Of a stretch of DNA of 64,000 bases, positions 53,799 through 61,437 are shown piece by piece. Within the stretch, counting starts at the first letter, position 1. Each line of letters opens with the position of its first letter. The translations under genes and the position numbers were made by a program. Below the pieces are notes generated by a model. It was given only the letters and a program-made list of their open reading frames with translations. It was not told the origin of the DNA and searched no databases. Source of the DNA: Bradyrhizobium campsiandrae (lineage in GTDB: Bacteria; Pseudomonadota; Alphaproteobacteria; Rhizobiales; Xanthobacteraceae); contig NZ_JAANIH010000003.1 of NCBI RefSeq assembly GCF_014529705.1, positions 62,001-126,000 of the forward strand. The letters run 5' to 3'.

Positions 53799-54109
53799 CA
53801 CGACATCTCCGTGATCCACAGCGTGCCCGCCGTCGCCGTAACAAGGCCGTTGGTGGCGGCCTTCAACGCGGCGATGCGCTGGCCTGGGCTGACGGTGACA
53901 AATTCGACCACGTTGGCGGGAAGATACGGATCCGCGGTGGTCGCGGTCTGCGCGCCGTCGCCGATGCGGTAGCTGCAGCCGGAATTGGCGACCAGGCGAA
54001 CCTGGTAGGTCTCGCTCCCGAACGCGTTGGTGGCGCCGACACTGCCGTCATAGGCAATCGTCTGGGTCGTGCCGATGCGCGAGGAGTTTTGCTTGGAGAA
54101 GAATGGCAT
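53798..54109 (-). CDS. Small phage structural protein
   Basis: 103 residues, beta-rich (TQTIAYDGSVGATNAFGSET, GCSYRIGDGAQTATTADPYL, TAGTLWITEMS). Resembles small head or tail completion proteins. One base separates it from the upstream gene. Function inferred from context. Confidence 0.6.
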   Translation of the reverse strand: MPFFSKQNSSRIGTTQTIAYDGSVGATNAFGSETYQVRLVANSGCSYRIGDGAQTATTADPYLPANVVEFVTVSPGQRIAALKAATNGLVTATAGTLWITEMS

Positions 54110-54110
54110 A

Positions 54111-54473
54111 TCAGGCGGTCCTCACAGCGATGGAGAAATGCATTGGAATGGCAGCGCCTGACGCTCCCGAGGGCGTCAGCACGATCACGTCGTCCTCGTT
54201 GAGATAGGTCGGCGACGGCGGCACGACCGAGAACAACTGGCCGGCAGCCGAGCCCGCCTGCGGAACGGCAAACGTCGCAAGCGTCACCGAATTGGCCGAC
54301 ACGGTGATCGTGCCGTCGGTGGTGGTGAGAGCGCCGCCGAGAATGCCCGTGACTTTCACGACGCGGCAACGGAAGGGAGCGCGGACATAGGCGGCGACCG
54401 GGCTGGCGCCGCAGGAGGGTGTATAGGCCGTGAGATCGGCGGTATTGAGCGGACGATTGCCGGGAAGCGGCAT
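54111..54473 (-). CDS. Probable head decoration-like protein
   Basis: 120 residues, beta-rich (AYVRAPFRCRVVKVTGILGG, TTTDGTITVSANSVTLATFA, LNEDDVIVLTPSGASGAAIP). It is the first gene after the major capsid gene and its terminator, where head fibre or decoration proteins usually lie. The ATG at 54473 has GGAGATCC upstream. Confidence 0.6.
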   Translation of the reverse strand: MPLPGNRPLNTADLTAYTPSCGASPVAAYVRAPFRCRVVKVTGILGGALTTTDGTITVSANSVTLATFAVPQAGSAAGQLFSVVPPSPTYLNEDDVIVLTPSGASGAAIPMHFSIAVRTA

Positions 54474-54484
54474 CTTGGATCTCC

Positions 54485-54515
54485 AAAAAATGAGGGGCGA
54501 CCCGAAGGCCGCCCC
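54485..54515 (-). terminator. Terminator after major capsid gene
   Basis: On the minus strand GGGGCG and CGCCCC with inner GG/CC pairs form a hairpin with a TTCG loop, followed by T-C-A and six T residues. It lies 27 bases after the capsid stop and would reduce, not abolish, downstream expression, giving excess capsid mRNA. Confidence 0.75.
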
Positions 54516-54541
54516 GAGGTAAAATGAACGATCCTGATCGC

Positions 54542-55507
54542 TCAGGACGTGGTGTTGTCGAACACGCCGCCTGATGCTTTCTCGTTGCGGGCAACCAGCG
54601 CATATTCCGCCAGGATCTGGCGGCGATCGGAGTCGCCGGTCTTGGCCAGCGGGATCGAGATCATGTTGCGGCCGTTGAGATAGGCCACCGCCCATTTGTC
54701 GAGCTCGAGCACCAGTACGTCGCGTGGCCGCTGGAAGCGGTTGGCCACCACCTTGAGCTTGCCGAAATCGGACTCATAGGCGTCGACCGATGCGACGATC
54801 TTCTTCGACTTCGACTCCTCGATCGCAGTGGAGCGACCGGTGAAGGTCGAGAACACCTGCTTGTTGAAGGCGCCGGTCATGATGGTGCCGGGCTTGCCGC
54901 CATTGCCCCAGATCGCGGACAGCACGGTCTTCAGGCGCACCTCGGTGAAGGCGATCTGGCTCGACGCATCGGTACGGCTTCCCGTACCGTCAGCCGCCGC
55001 AGGATTGGCGGGAGATCCGGCGGTTCCCATGGACGTATTCGAAAAGATCCAGGAGAGGACGGATGCAGTCTTGCGCGGCGTCGTCGTGTTTCCCGCAACC
55101 TTGGCCTGGTTGGTGCCGCACAGGATGGTCTCGAGATCGCGCTTGAGCTCGAGACCTTTCAGCATCTCCTGATAGGCGAGCTCGTTATCGCGGCCGGCGT
55201 GATCGACCGCCTGCTGCGTGCCCGAGACCCGCGCGACCTTGTAGGAGATCTGGCAGAGATTGCCGAGCCGGACTGTCGGCGTGGTCGTGTTGGTGTTGGG
55301 ATCGTCGCCCTCGAGCTGGGCGTTGGTTGCGTCGGCCGGCGCGAGCGCCTGCGTCTGCCATTCGTGGTTGACGGCAGACGCCTTCTCCTTGTCGACGCCG
55401 CTCATGAACGGCGTGTCGACGGGATCGATGCGATAGATCATGTCGCTGAGATCTTCGCGGTTGCCGACCGCGGAGTAGGTCACGAAAGTTGAAGTCGGTA
55501 GAGTCAT
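54542..55507 (-). CDS. Major capsid protein, SU10/DUF5309 type
   Basis: 321 residues. The N-terminal block STFVTYSAVGNREDLSDMIY, then DPVDTPFMSGVDKEKASAVN and HEWQTQALAPADATNAQLEG is characteristic of the DUF5309 (SU10 major head protein) family; the C-terminus has WAVAYLNGRNMISIPLAKTG and DRRQILAEYALVARNEKAS. Forms the phage head shell. The ATG at 55507 matches the family start; the frame is open to 55546. This points to a podovirus-like phage with SU10-type heads. Confidence 0.85.
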   Translation of the reverse strand: MTLPTSTFVTYSAVGNREDLSDMIYRIDPVDTPFMSGVDKEKASAVNHEWQTQALAPADATNAQLEGDDPNTNTTTPTVRLGNLCQISYKVARVSGTQQAVDHAGRDNELAYQEMLKGLELKRDLETILCGTNQAKVAGNTTTPRKTASVLSWIFSNTSMGTAGSPANPAAADGTGSRTDASSQIAFTEVRLKTVLSAIWGNGGKPGTIMTGAFNKQVFSTFTGRSTAIEESKSKKIVASVDAYESDFGKLKVVANRFQRPRDVLVLELDKWAVAYLNGRNMISIPLAKTGDSDRRQILAEYALVARNEKASGGVFDNTTS

Positions 55508-55734
55508 TTGGTTTTCCCGATAAAGGCCCATGGCTTGGCGTGACACGCAGGCGTGGCACGGCCGCGCGAGGGCACAAGTGTTTCTGGTTGCAACGCTGCA
55601 ATCTCGCTGGCTCGATGGCGCGGAAGCGAATTCCGGTTCGGCGGGGCAAGACTCGTTCGCCGGGAGCCTGCGTTATCGACGCAGGGGCGGCATCGACGCG
55701 TGGAAGCGTCCCGCAATCTATCTGGAACTGGCAG

Positions 55735-56505
55735 TCAATATGGCGCGCGGTACGAACTCAAGTAACGTATCGGCGCGTCCGTCTTCGGCGGCCAGGCGGC
55801 CGGCGACGGCTCGTCCGGATTCACGCCCGCCAATGAGGCTGGGAACGACAGAACGCCCTTGCCGTCACCGCCTGTGTTTGCCGGGTCTTGTGAGGGTGTG
55901 GGATATCCGTAATCATTGTAAGCTGTCGGGCTTCGTCTCGCGGCAGCACCAGCGGCATAGCCCTGAGCAATGTTGGCCTCGTTGCTCTTGGTCAGGAAAT
56001 ATTTGCCGCTGACGTCGATCTTTCTATTGTTCAGCCAGCTGTACAGGTTGTGAATCCCGCCGCCGGCCTCGGCAAGCTCGCGCGGCAAGCCTGCCGCACC
56101 CAATACATATCCAAACTGATCCGATGCCGGGCCTACGTATGCCTTGACAAACGAGTCAGGCGGAATTCCCCAGCGCGGGTGGCGTTGCAGATCTTCCGGG
56201 CCATCAGGCTCGAACGAATGCGCGATCGGCGCCAAAGCCGGCAATGCGCCGACTTTCTGCACGCCAGCGATCGTGTCCGCAACGCGCCTGGCGCTCGCCT
56301 CGTCGTGGAGCCTTGGAACGACGAGGTAGTTGTTGGGATTGGCGATTGCACCGGGTGTACGGTTGCTTCCGGATGCATCAGAATAGAGATCCTCGGTCTG
56401 CGCCTCGCCGGAGATCGGGGCAACGACATACGAGCCGTTGCGCATGAGGAAGGTCGAGGGGACATAACCGGTGATTGTCCCTGGTACCACGCTTGGTCGA
56501 GGCAA
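55735..56505 (-). CDS. Phage-region protein of unknown function, start disturbed
   Basis: 256 residues, no signal peptide. Central block DSFVKAYVGPASDQFGYVLG, then AAGLPRELAEAGGGIHNLY is faintly like type-44 polymorphic toxin domains but not convincing. A far better start exists in another frame: GTG at 56527 with GGAGAAG upstream, encoding VNDPTFYVASTKRGT, which would join this frame (GTITGYVPSTFLM) after a one-base shift. So the gene is probably frameshifted within its first 15 codons. It lies between the accessory region and the capsid gene. Bases 56528-56718 upstream show no gene. Confidence 0.5.
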   Translation of the reverse strand: MPRPSVVPGTITGYVPSTFLMRNGSYVVAPISGEAQTEDLYSDASGSNRTPGAIANPNNYLVVPRLHDEASARRVADTIAGVQKVGALPALAPIAHSFEPDGPEDLQRHPRWGIPPDSFVKAYVGPASDQFGYVLGAAGLPRELAEAGGGIHNLYSWLNNRKIDVSGKYFLTKSNEANIAQGYAAGAAARRSPTAYNDYGYPTPSQDPANTGGDGKGVLSFPASLAGVNPDEPSPAAWPPKTDAPIRYLSSYRAPY

Positions 56506-56718
56506 CGTAGAAAGTCGGGTCGTTCACTGGGTCTTCTCCAAATGACTTGTGGCCGGCTCACCGGCATTTTCAAGGGCGGCCGGGCTGATCGAGGCATGAG
56601 CCCTCAAGGCGCGGAACAACGCCATGATGTCTAGTCAGACTAGTTCTTGCGGTCCCATCTCAGTTGGCTCGTCGATGGATACCGAGTCCAATCGACCGGA
56701 CGCCATGGGCATGCAGCC

Positions 56719-57474
56719 TTAGTTGGCGAACAAGACCAGATAGAAATCACCGAAGCGGCGGCGGACCTCTGGGGGCCCCCATGCCCCGCTGTACTCTTTG
56801 AACCGATCAAGCGCTTGTTTCCATTCGGGCGATCGTTGAGCCTCGGGCTTAAGAAATCCTCCCGTGGGATCATAGATGATCGAGAGCGAGGCCGGCGTAG
56901 AAGGAAATCCCATCTCGAACACCGTGGTCTCACAGAAGCCAATGGCGTGTTTTTCGCCGTTATCGACAAAATCGAACATGTGGCATTTCGCAATGTATTG
57001 CTCGATCGGGGAGGCGTGAATGCGGAATCCAACTCCGATGAGACCTCCATCCAACTGTGCATCGATCATTCGAACGGTCTGAATGATGACCAGAGTTGCA
57101 AGCAGCAGCGGTGCGCTGCGAGGCTTTGGCAAGAAAGCACAAACGACTAACCAGGGCATCGCGATGATCGCACCGATCCAACCGATCAGCCCCAGCCAGT
57201 TGGCAGCTTCCGGTAAAGGATACGTCAGGAGGTCTCCACCGATCCATCCCACCACGGTAACTGCCGCAAAGATGCAGGTGAACCGGGGCAAACGCTTGAT
57301 TGTCGAACCTCGTTCGCTCGCCGGAGCGATTTTCTCGCCATCAGAACTCAACGGAAGACCTCTCGCAAAACCTTCCGTGCACTCCCTGTTGTCAGAGCTC
57401 GAAGTGCACCATGAGACATTTCGCAATCTGCGTGGTGGGATGACAAAGGTGAGCGACGGATCGATATCGGCCAT
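56719..57474 (-). CDS. Membrane protein, possible immunity or exclusion protein
   Basis: 251 residues: polar N-terminus, three hydrophobic segments (CIFAAVTVVGWIGGDLL, WLGLIGWIGAIIAMPWLVVC, LLLATLVIIQTVRMI) and a soluble C-terminal domain of about 110 residues containing HMFDFVDNGEKHAIGF. Not a virion-like sequence; it lies among toxin/immunity remnants. Superinfection exclusion or immunity is possible but unsupported beyond topology and place. Confidence 0.5.
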   Translation of the reverse strand: MADIDPSLTFVIPPRRLRNVSWCTSSSDNRECTEGFARGLPLSSDGEKIAPASERGSTIKRLPRFTCIFAAVTVVGWIGGDLLTYPLPEAANWLGLIGWIGAIIAMPWLVVCAFLPKPRSAPLLLATLVIIQTVRMIDAQLDGGLIGVGFRIHASPIEQYIAKCHMFDFVDNGEKHAIGFCETTVFEMGFPSTPASLSIIYDPTGGFLKPEAQRSPEWKQALDRFKEYSGAWGPPEVRRRFGDFYLVLFAN

Positions 57475-57534
57475 CCATTGAACAAATCAAGAACTATGTC
57501 AACTCTCGCTGTAGTTGTGCAGAAATCGTGCAGA

Positions 57535-57834
57535 TCAGATGATGCCAAACCGCTTCCGCCGCTCCGCCGTTTCCGCGAGCTCCTTCAGCTCGGCCCGCGC
57601 CAGCTTGCCGTTGGCGACGACGCCGGCGAGATGATCCCGCACCTTGCCGACGATGTTGATGGCGAGAAACAGCTTCTCCCTCCCCGTCGCATCGTCGACT
57701 GTGGTCGCGCGCCAGGCCGCGATGTAGCTCTTCTCGAGCGTGTCGAAGGACTCGCTCAAGAGCTCGTCATCAAGCAACGCCTCGGCGCGGACCGCTCGCG
57801 CGGCCGCCCTCTCCAGTGCGCTCTCGTCAGACAT
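57535..57834 (-). CDS. Small helical phage protein
   Basis: 99 residues, Ala/Glu/Leu-rich helices (SFDTLEKSYIAAWRATTV, LFLAINIVGKVRDHLAGVVA, ARAELKELAETAERRKRFG). Rhizobial phages carry similar proteins near the terminase-portal region. The ATG at 57834 has AGAGGAAAC upstream and overlaps the end of the preceding reading frame. Function unknown. Confidence 0.6.
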   Translation of the reverse strand: MSDESALERAAARAVRAEALLDDELLSESFDTLEKSYIAAWRATTVDDATGREKLFLAINIVGKVRDHLAGVVANGKLARAELKELAETAERRKRFGII

Positions 57835-58060
57835 TTGTTTCCTCTTCGTTGTTCGGCCGTCGCGTCTTGATGTCGTGGCGCGGCGGATGCGGCGAGATCG
57901 AGCGCCGGGCGGTAGCAACCACCCCGTACTGCTTGTGCTTGTCGGCGTGCGCGTGCTGGAGCTTCTGCTTCCACCGGATCGCGTTCAAATGCGCCTCGAA
58001 CAGCGTGATCGTCTTATCGAGCGTGGCGTCGTTTCGCAGCCTCGATCCGCGCCTGCATCT
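57827..58060 (-). pseudogene. Small phage gene, frameshifted near its start
   Basis: An ATG at 58060 opens a frame (QARIEAAKRRHAR) that stops after 14 codons; the continuing sequence is in the next frame (NDATLDKTITLFEAHLNAI, then WKQKLQHAHADKHKQYGVV) to a TGA at 57827. That part overlaps the next gene's ATG, as in a coupled operon. An extra base in the run of A near 58035 explains the break. Confidence 0.5.
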
Positions 58061-58118
58061 TCACTCAGCGCGAAGTCGTTCACGCTTCCTCCGCCTGCAC
58101 CGTCGGGCAGACATCAGC

Positions 58119-58343
58119 TTAGCGGAGCGGCGAACAGCATTCCCGATCACATTTTCGTCTTTCCTCAAGCGCCTCGCCTGAAAGAATTCGGCTTTCCGTG
58201 TACTTTTTCTCAGAGAGGAATCGTAAGCAAAGCGCGGGATTTTCCACGCTTGCGTCCGCAATCTTCTCGAAGCCCTCCATGCCGATATAGCCGTCCGCTG
58301 ATACTGGCGAAATCGCCTGGTAACTTCGTTCGAAGGCAATCAC
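58119..58343 (-). CDS. Small reading frame after SUKH gene, probable remnant
   Basis: 74 codons from a GTG, reading FERSYQAISPVSADGYIGME then KIADASVENPALCLRFLSE. The same frame is open upstream into the SUKH stop (CSGSEAKQIYGSAGKIAYAD), so the visible part may be the tail of a larger lost gene such as another immunity gene. Composition looks protein-like but no family is recognised. The rest of 58061-58401 holds nothing else. Confidence 0.3.
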   Translation of the reverse strand: MIAFERSYQAISPVSADGYIGMEGFEKIADASVENPALCLRFLSEKKYTESRILSGEALEERRKCDRECCSPLR

Positions 58344-58401
58344 ATTGTCTGCATACGCAATCTTGCCGGCAGATCCGTAGATCTGCTTAGCTTCGCTGCC
58401 A

Positions 58402-58854
58402 CTACAACCCTTCGGGCAGGTCGGTGAGAGAATTGATAAATTCTTTCAATGTCGGGGCGAGAAACACAACGTATCGATCAGGGTCTTCATAATCTTCATG
58501 TGAAATGAACATGATATTCCCGAAAGACTCCGGCCTCACACTATAAAGAAACATGTCGCCCCCAGAATCTTCCGCGAACGGTATATACCCTCGAGGAAAT
58601 TCCGGCGTCTGATCCACCATCATGGTATAGGTTCGTTCGAAGCTCTCCCCCTTCGCGCCGGTATTCATGGAATAGAAGCAGTAAACATCATATGCGTCTC
58701 CATCCTTGGGGAAAAATTGTGGATGAGGCGTTCCGCCGTTGTGCAGAAGGTAATGTTCCTTCAGATCCTGCGGCAAACGAAGACCGAGGCGGTTCTCCAC
58801 GCGCTTGATGTCCAACTCGGAAAGCGGTGGGGCAGTGTCTTCGAATACAACCAC
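58402..58854 (-). CDS. SUKH (SMI1/KNR4) immunity protein, copy B
   Basis: 150 residues. SUKH signature LRLPQDLKEHYLLHNGGTPH with the central acidic GYIPFAEDSGGDMFLYSV. SUKH proteins neutralise nuclease toxins of polymorphic toxin systems. It directly follows the orphan WHH toxin domain at 58869 (14 bp gap). About 70 percent identical by eye to the copy at 59972. Confidence 0.85.
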   Translation of the reverse strand: MVVFEDTAPPLSELDIKRVENRLGLRLPQDLKEHYLLHNGGTPHPQFFPKDGDAYDVYCFYSMNTGAKGESFERTYTMMVDQTPEFPRGYIPFAEDSGGDMFLYSVRPESFGNIMFISHEDYEDPDRYVVFLAPTLKEFINSLTDLPEGL

Positions 58855-58868
58855 TACTCGTCTCCTGA

Positions 58869-59171
58869 TCAGCGCTTATACTTCACACCGTGATGCTTCT
58901 CGTACTGTGCAACCGAACCGGCGTGAGGCAATGCTGCACGATGTGCCTCTCTGGGTATAAGCTCGAGGGTGGCCTCTCCACTCGTCGGATCGAAGTCGTC
59001 AACGTGGTGCCACATATATCCCTTCGGTATTCCGGGGAACTTACCGTCCTCGTTCGCTAGATTGAAGTCATCTCTTCGGCTGCCAGTAGGCTTTATTTTC
59101 ACAACGTCTCGTTGCCCTTGTGCCACAAGACAGAGATGCCCGGTTTCTACAAGACTCGGCCCGCCATTCAC
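58869..59171 (-). CDS. Orphan WHH/HNH-type nuclease toxin domain
   Basis: 100 codons from a GTG at 59171, covering only the toxin C-terminal domain: IPKGYMWHHVDDFDPTSGEA, then LELIPREAHRAALPHAGSVA, with the WHH motif and downstream His typical of the HNH/EndoVII WHH toxins. The upstream part of its original gene is broken (TAG at about 59211 and an out-of-frame deletion). Roughly two thirds identical by eye to the domain at 60442. It may be translated on its own, or serve as a donor cassette. Confidence 0.7.
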   Translation of the reverse strand: MNGGPSLVETGHLCLVAQGQRDVVKIKPTGSRRDDFNLANEDGKFPGIPKGYMWHHVDDFDPTSGEATLELIPREAHRAALPHAGSVAQYEKHHGVKYKR

Positions 59172-59850
59172 GGTGGTTCCGACACCGGCGTATCCTTTCT
59201 TAGACGCCTAGGACGCCGGAGAGAGCCGAACCTTGCTTGTTAGCGCTCGTAATTCAGCGGTAGCGACGCGCCCGGCGCCCTTCGCGCCTGGTATCAGTCC
59301 GATCGCGGCCTCAATGCCTGCGCGGAGATCATCGCGGCGTTTCGCATCGATGAGATCGGCTCATTCTGTGCTTGTTGGCCCGGCGCCTGCTGCGTGACGC
59401 CGTCGGCACTGAACGGATCGTGGTCGACTGGGACAAGAGAGACATTCTCGAAGTCCGGCTGGTGCTCGACCGGCACCAGAGAATAATCAACCATGAGGAA
59501 CGACCAGCAGATATTTGCCGGGCCGGTTGTCATCAGGCAGATAGTGGTGTCCGTCTTTCGCCTGCCGCGCGCCAGGCGGATACGAACGCTGCGCCTTCCC
59601 TACATCGATCGCCGCCTTCAGATGCGTCTCCAGTACCGACATCTTGGCCTCGAGCGCGGCTTTGATCTTGGCAAGCTCGATCTCTCCTTGCGTCTTGACC
59701 TGGAGATGGATCGCGTCGTTCTGAGCCTTTTGTTGCTGGAGCTGGGCTTGATGTGCGGCGAGCGCGGCGTCGACCTAGGCTCGCGCCTGCACGGCCAGTA
59801 GCTTCGGGTCGGGCGGCGGCTGCAGTGGCAGAGAGCTGCTTCAGCAAACG
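59172..59850 (-). pseudogene. Broken duplicate of portal C-terminus and toxin N-terminus
   Basis: Going leftward, 59850 to about 59490 repeats the last part of the portal gene with few changes. Then comes the toxin start (DYSLVPVEHQPDFENVSLVP) from 59494, almost identical to the intact toxin for about 42 residues. There an internal deletion removes more than 100 codons and shifts the frame (ending at 59294). Toxin sequence resumes (DDLRAGIEAAIGLIPGAKGA) with a TAG, then joins the orphan WHH domain. Bases 59851-59971 show nothing. Confidence 0.8.
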
Positions 59851-59971
59851 TCCGGTCCGCGTGCCTTCAGCCTAGATGCATCCGCCACACAATCACGATC
59901 TTGGCTTCGATTGGGCCATGCAAGCCGGCGCAGAATCGGCCAGCAGATCCATGGACAGCTGGGCTCTGCTG

Positions 59972-60430
59972 TCACTCCATCCCGACAGGTAATTCGGTTA
60001 GAGAATCGATAAATTCTCTCAAGCTTGACGCAAGAAAGAAAGTAAATCGATCTTCGTCGCCGTAAGCTGCTTGTGAATTGAACATTATATTCCCGAAGGA
60101 CTTGGGCGTGACGCTATACAGAAAATAATCACCTGCTGAGTCGTACGCGAACGGTATATATCCCCGAGGAAACTCGGGTGTCTGATCCACCAGCACTACG
60201 TAAGATCTTTCGAAGGTTAATCCTTCGCGGCGTGTGTTCATAGGCAAGAATTCCCTTACGTCATATGCCTCTCCATCTTTGATGAAGAATTGAGGCCGAG
60301 GTGTTCCGCCGTTATGCTGGAGGTAATGCTCCTTGAGATCTTGCGGCAAACGTGTGCCCAAGAAGTGCTCGACGCGCTTAATATCCAGCTCAGAAAGCGG
60401 CAAGGCCGTGTCTTCGAAAACAACCATCAC
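59972..60430 (-). CDS. SUKH (SMI1/KNR4) immunity protein, copy A
   Basis: 152 residues; the second of two adjacent ATGs may be used. TRLPQDLKEHYLQHNGGTPR, then GYIPFAYDSAGDYFLYSVTP and SSLREFIDSLTELP match the SUKH fold known to bind and block nuclease toxins. It starts 11 bp after the WHH toxin gene on the same strand, the usual toxin-then-immunity order. Confidence 0.87.
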   Translation of the reverse strand: MMVVFEDTALPLSELDIKRVEHFLGTRLPQDLKEHYLQHNGGTPRPQFFIKDGEAYDVREFLPMNTRREGLTFERSYVVLVDQTPEFPRGYIPFAYDSAGDYFLYSVTPKSFGNIMFNSQAAYGDEDRFTFFLASSLREFIDSLTELPVGME

Positions 60431-60441
60431 ACGTCTCCTGA

Positions 60442-61437
60442 TTAACGTCTATATTCGACACCGTGGTGGTTCTCATACTGTGCAACCGAACCAGTGTGAG
60501 GGTAAGCCGATTCATGCGCTTCCAGTTTAACTAGCTCGAGAGAGGCCTCTCCGCTCTTCGGATCGAAGTCGTCGACATGGTGCCACGAATATCCCTTCGG
60601 CGTCTCGGTAAACTTACCTTCCTTGTTCGCAAGACGAAAGTCGCCTCTTCGGCTACCGGTAAGTCTTATTTTCACAATGTTTCGCTGCCCCTGTGCGGCA
60701 GGATAGAGGTGCTCAGTCCCTACAAAAGTAGGCCCGCCGTTCGCGGTCGTTCCGACACCGGCGTATCCTTTTTTAGCGGCCCAGGCTGCCGGAGAGAGCC
60801 GAACCTTGCTTGTTAGCGCCCGCAATTCAGTGCTAGCGACGCGCCCGGCGCCCTTCGCGCCTGGTATCAGTCCGATCGCTGCCTCAATGCCTGCGGGGAG
60901 ATCATCGCGGCGTTTTGCATCGATGAGATTGAGGAACGATCCGGCAACTCCGAGCGGGGTCAAGCTCAACAAGTTGCCGATGCGCGTCGCCAGCTCCTGG
61001 GCATTGTGCAGTGGCACGCCGAGATCAGTCAGGGCGTTGATCGCGCGATTCCCGATCTGCTGTGTCGGCGTGAAGGTCGCCGGCTTCAGCTCGCCAAGCG
61101 GGATAAAGTGCGACAAATCAGGAGGGGGCTTGTTCTGGGGAGGTATCGTTGCAGCCGGCCGAGCCGCTGCAGACGTATCGTTAACTTCGCTTTCCGGATC
61201 CCAGGATTCGCCCTCCTCTGGCGTCTGCGTGATCTTCGCTGCCGGACCGACATAGAGTCGCTGAACCCCCAGCGCTGGCTGGGGCGGCGGAGGCTGCGTT
61301 GGTTGACTCAGTGCTTGTTGGCCCGGCGCCTGCTGCGTGACGCCGTCGGCACTGAATGGATCGTGGTCGACTGGGACAAGAGAGACATTCTCGAAGTCCG
61401 GCTGGTGCTCGACCGGCACCAGAGAATAATCAGCCAT
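60442..61437 (-). CDS. Prophage polymorphic toxin with C-terminal WHH nuclease domain
   Basis: 331 residues. N-terminal DYSLVPVEHQPDFENVSLVP repeated motif, a Pro/Gln linker (40-60), a helical mid-region (IGNRAINALTDLGVPLHNAQ, RIGNLLSLTPLGVAGSFLN) and the toxin domain from about residue 235: KVRLSPAAWAAKKGYAGVGT, GYSWHHVDDFDPKSGEASLE, then HTGSVAQYENHHG. The WHH motif marks an HNH/EndoVII DNase. No signal peptide is visible. Its ATG at 61437 lies inside the portal gene's end (8 bp overlap), so toxin and portal are made together. Virion-borne delivery is inference. Confidence 0.85.
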   Translation of the reverse strand: MADYSLVPVEHQPDFENVSLVPVDHDPFSADGVTQQAPGQQALSQPTQPPPPQPALGVQRLYVGPAAKITQTPEEGESWDPESEVNDTSAAARPAATIPPQNKPPPDLSHFIPLGELKPATFTPTQQIGNRAINALTDLGVPLHNAQELATRIGNLLSLTPLGVAGSFLNLIDAKRRDDLPAGIEAAIGLIPGAKGAGRVASTELRALTSKVRLSPAAWAAKKGYAGVGTTANGGPTFVGTEHLYPAAQGQRNIVKIRLTGSRRGDFRLANKEGKFTETPKGYSWHHVDDFDPKSGEASLELVKLEAHESAYPHTGSVAQYENHHGVEYRR

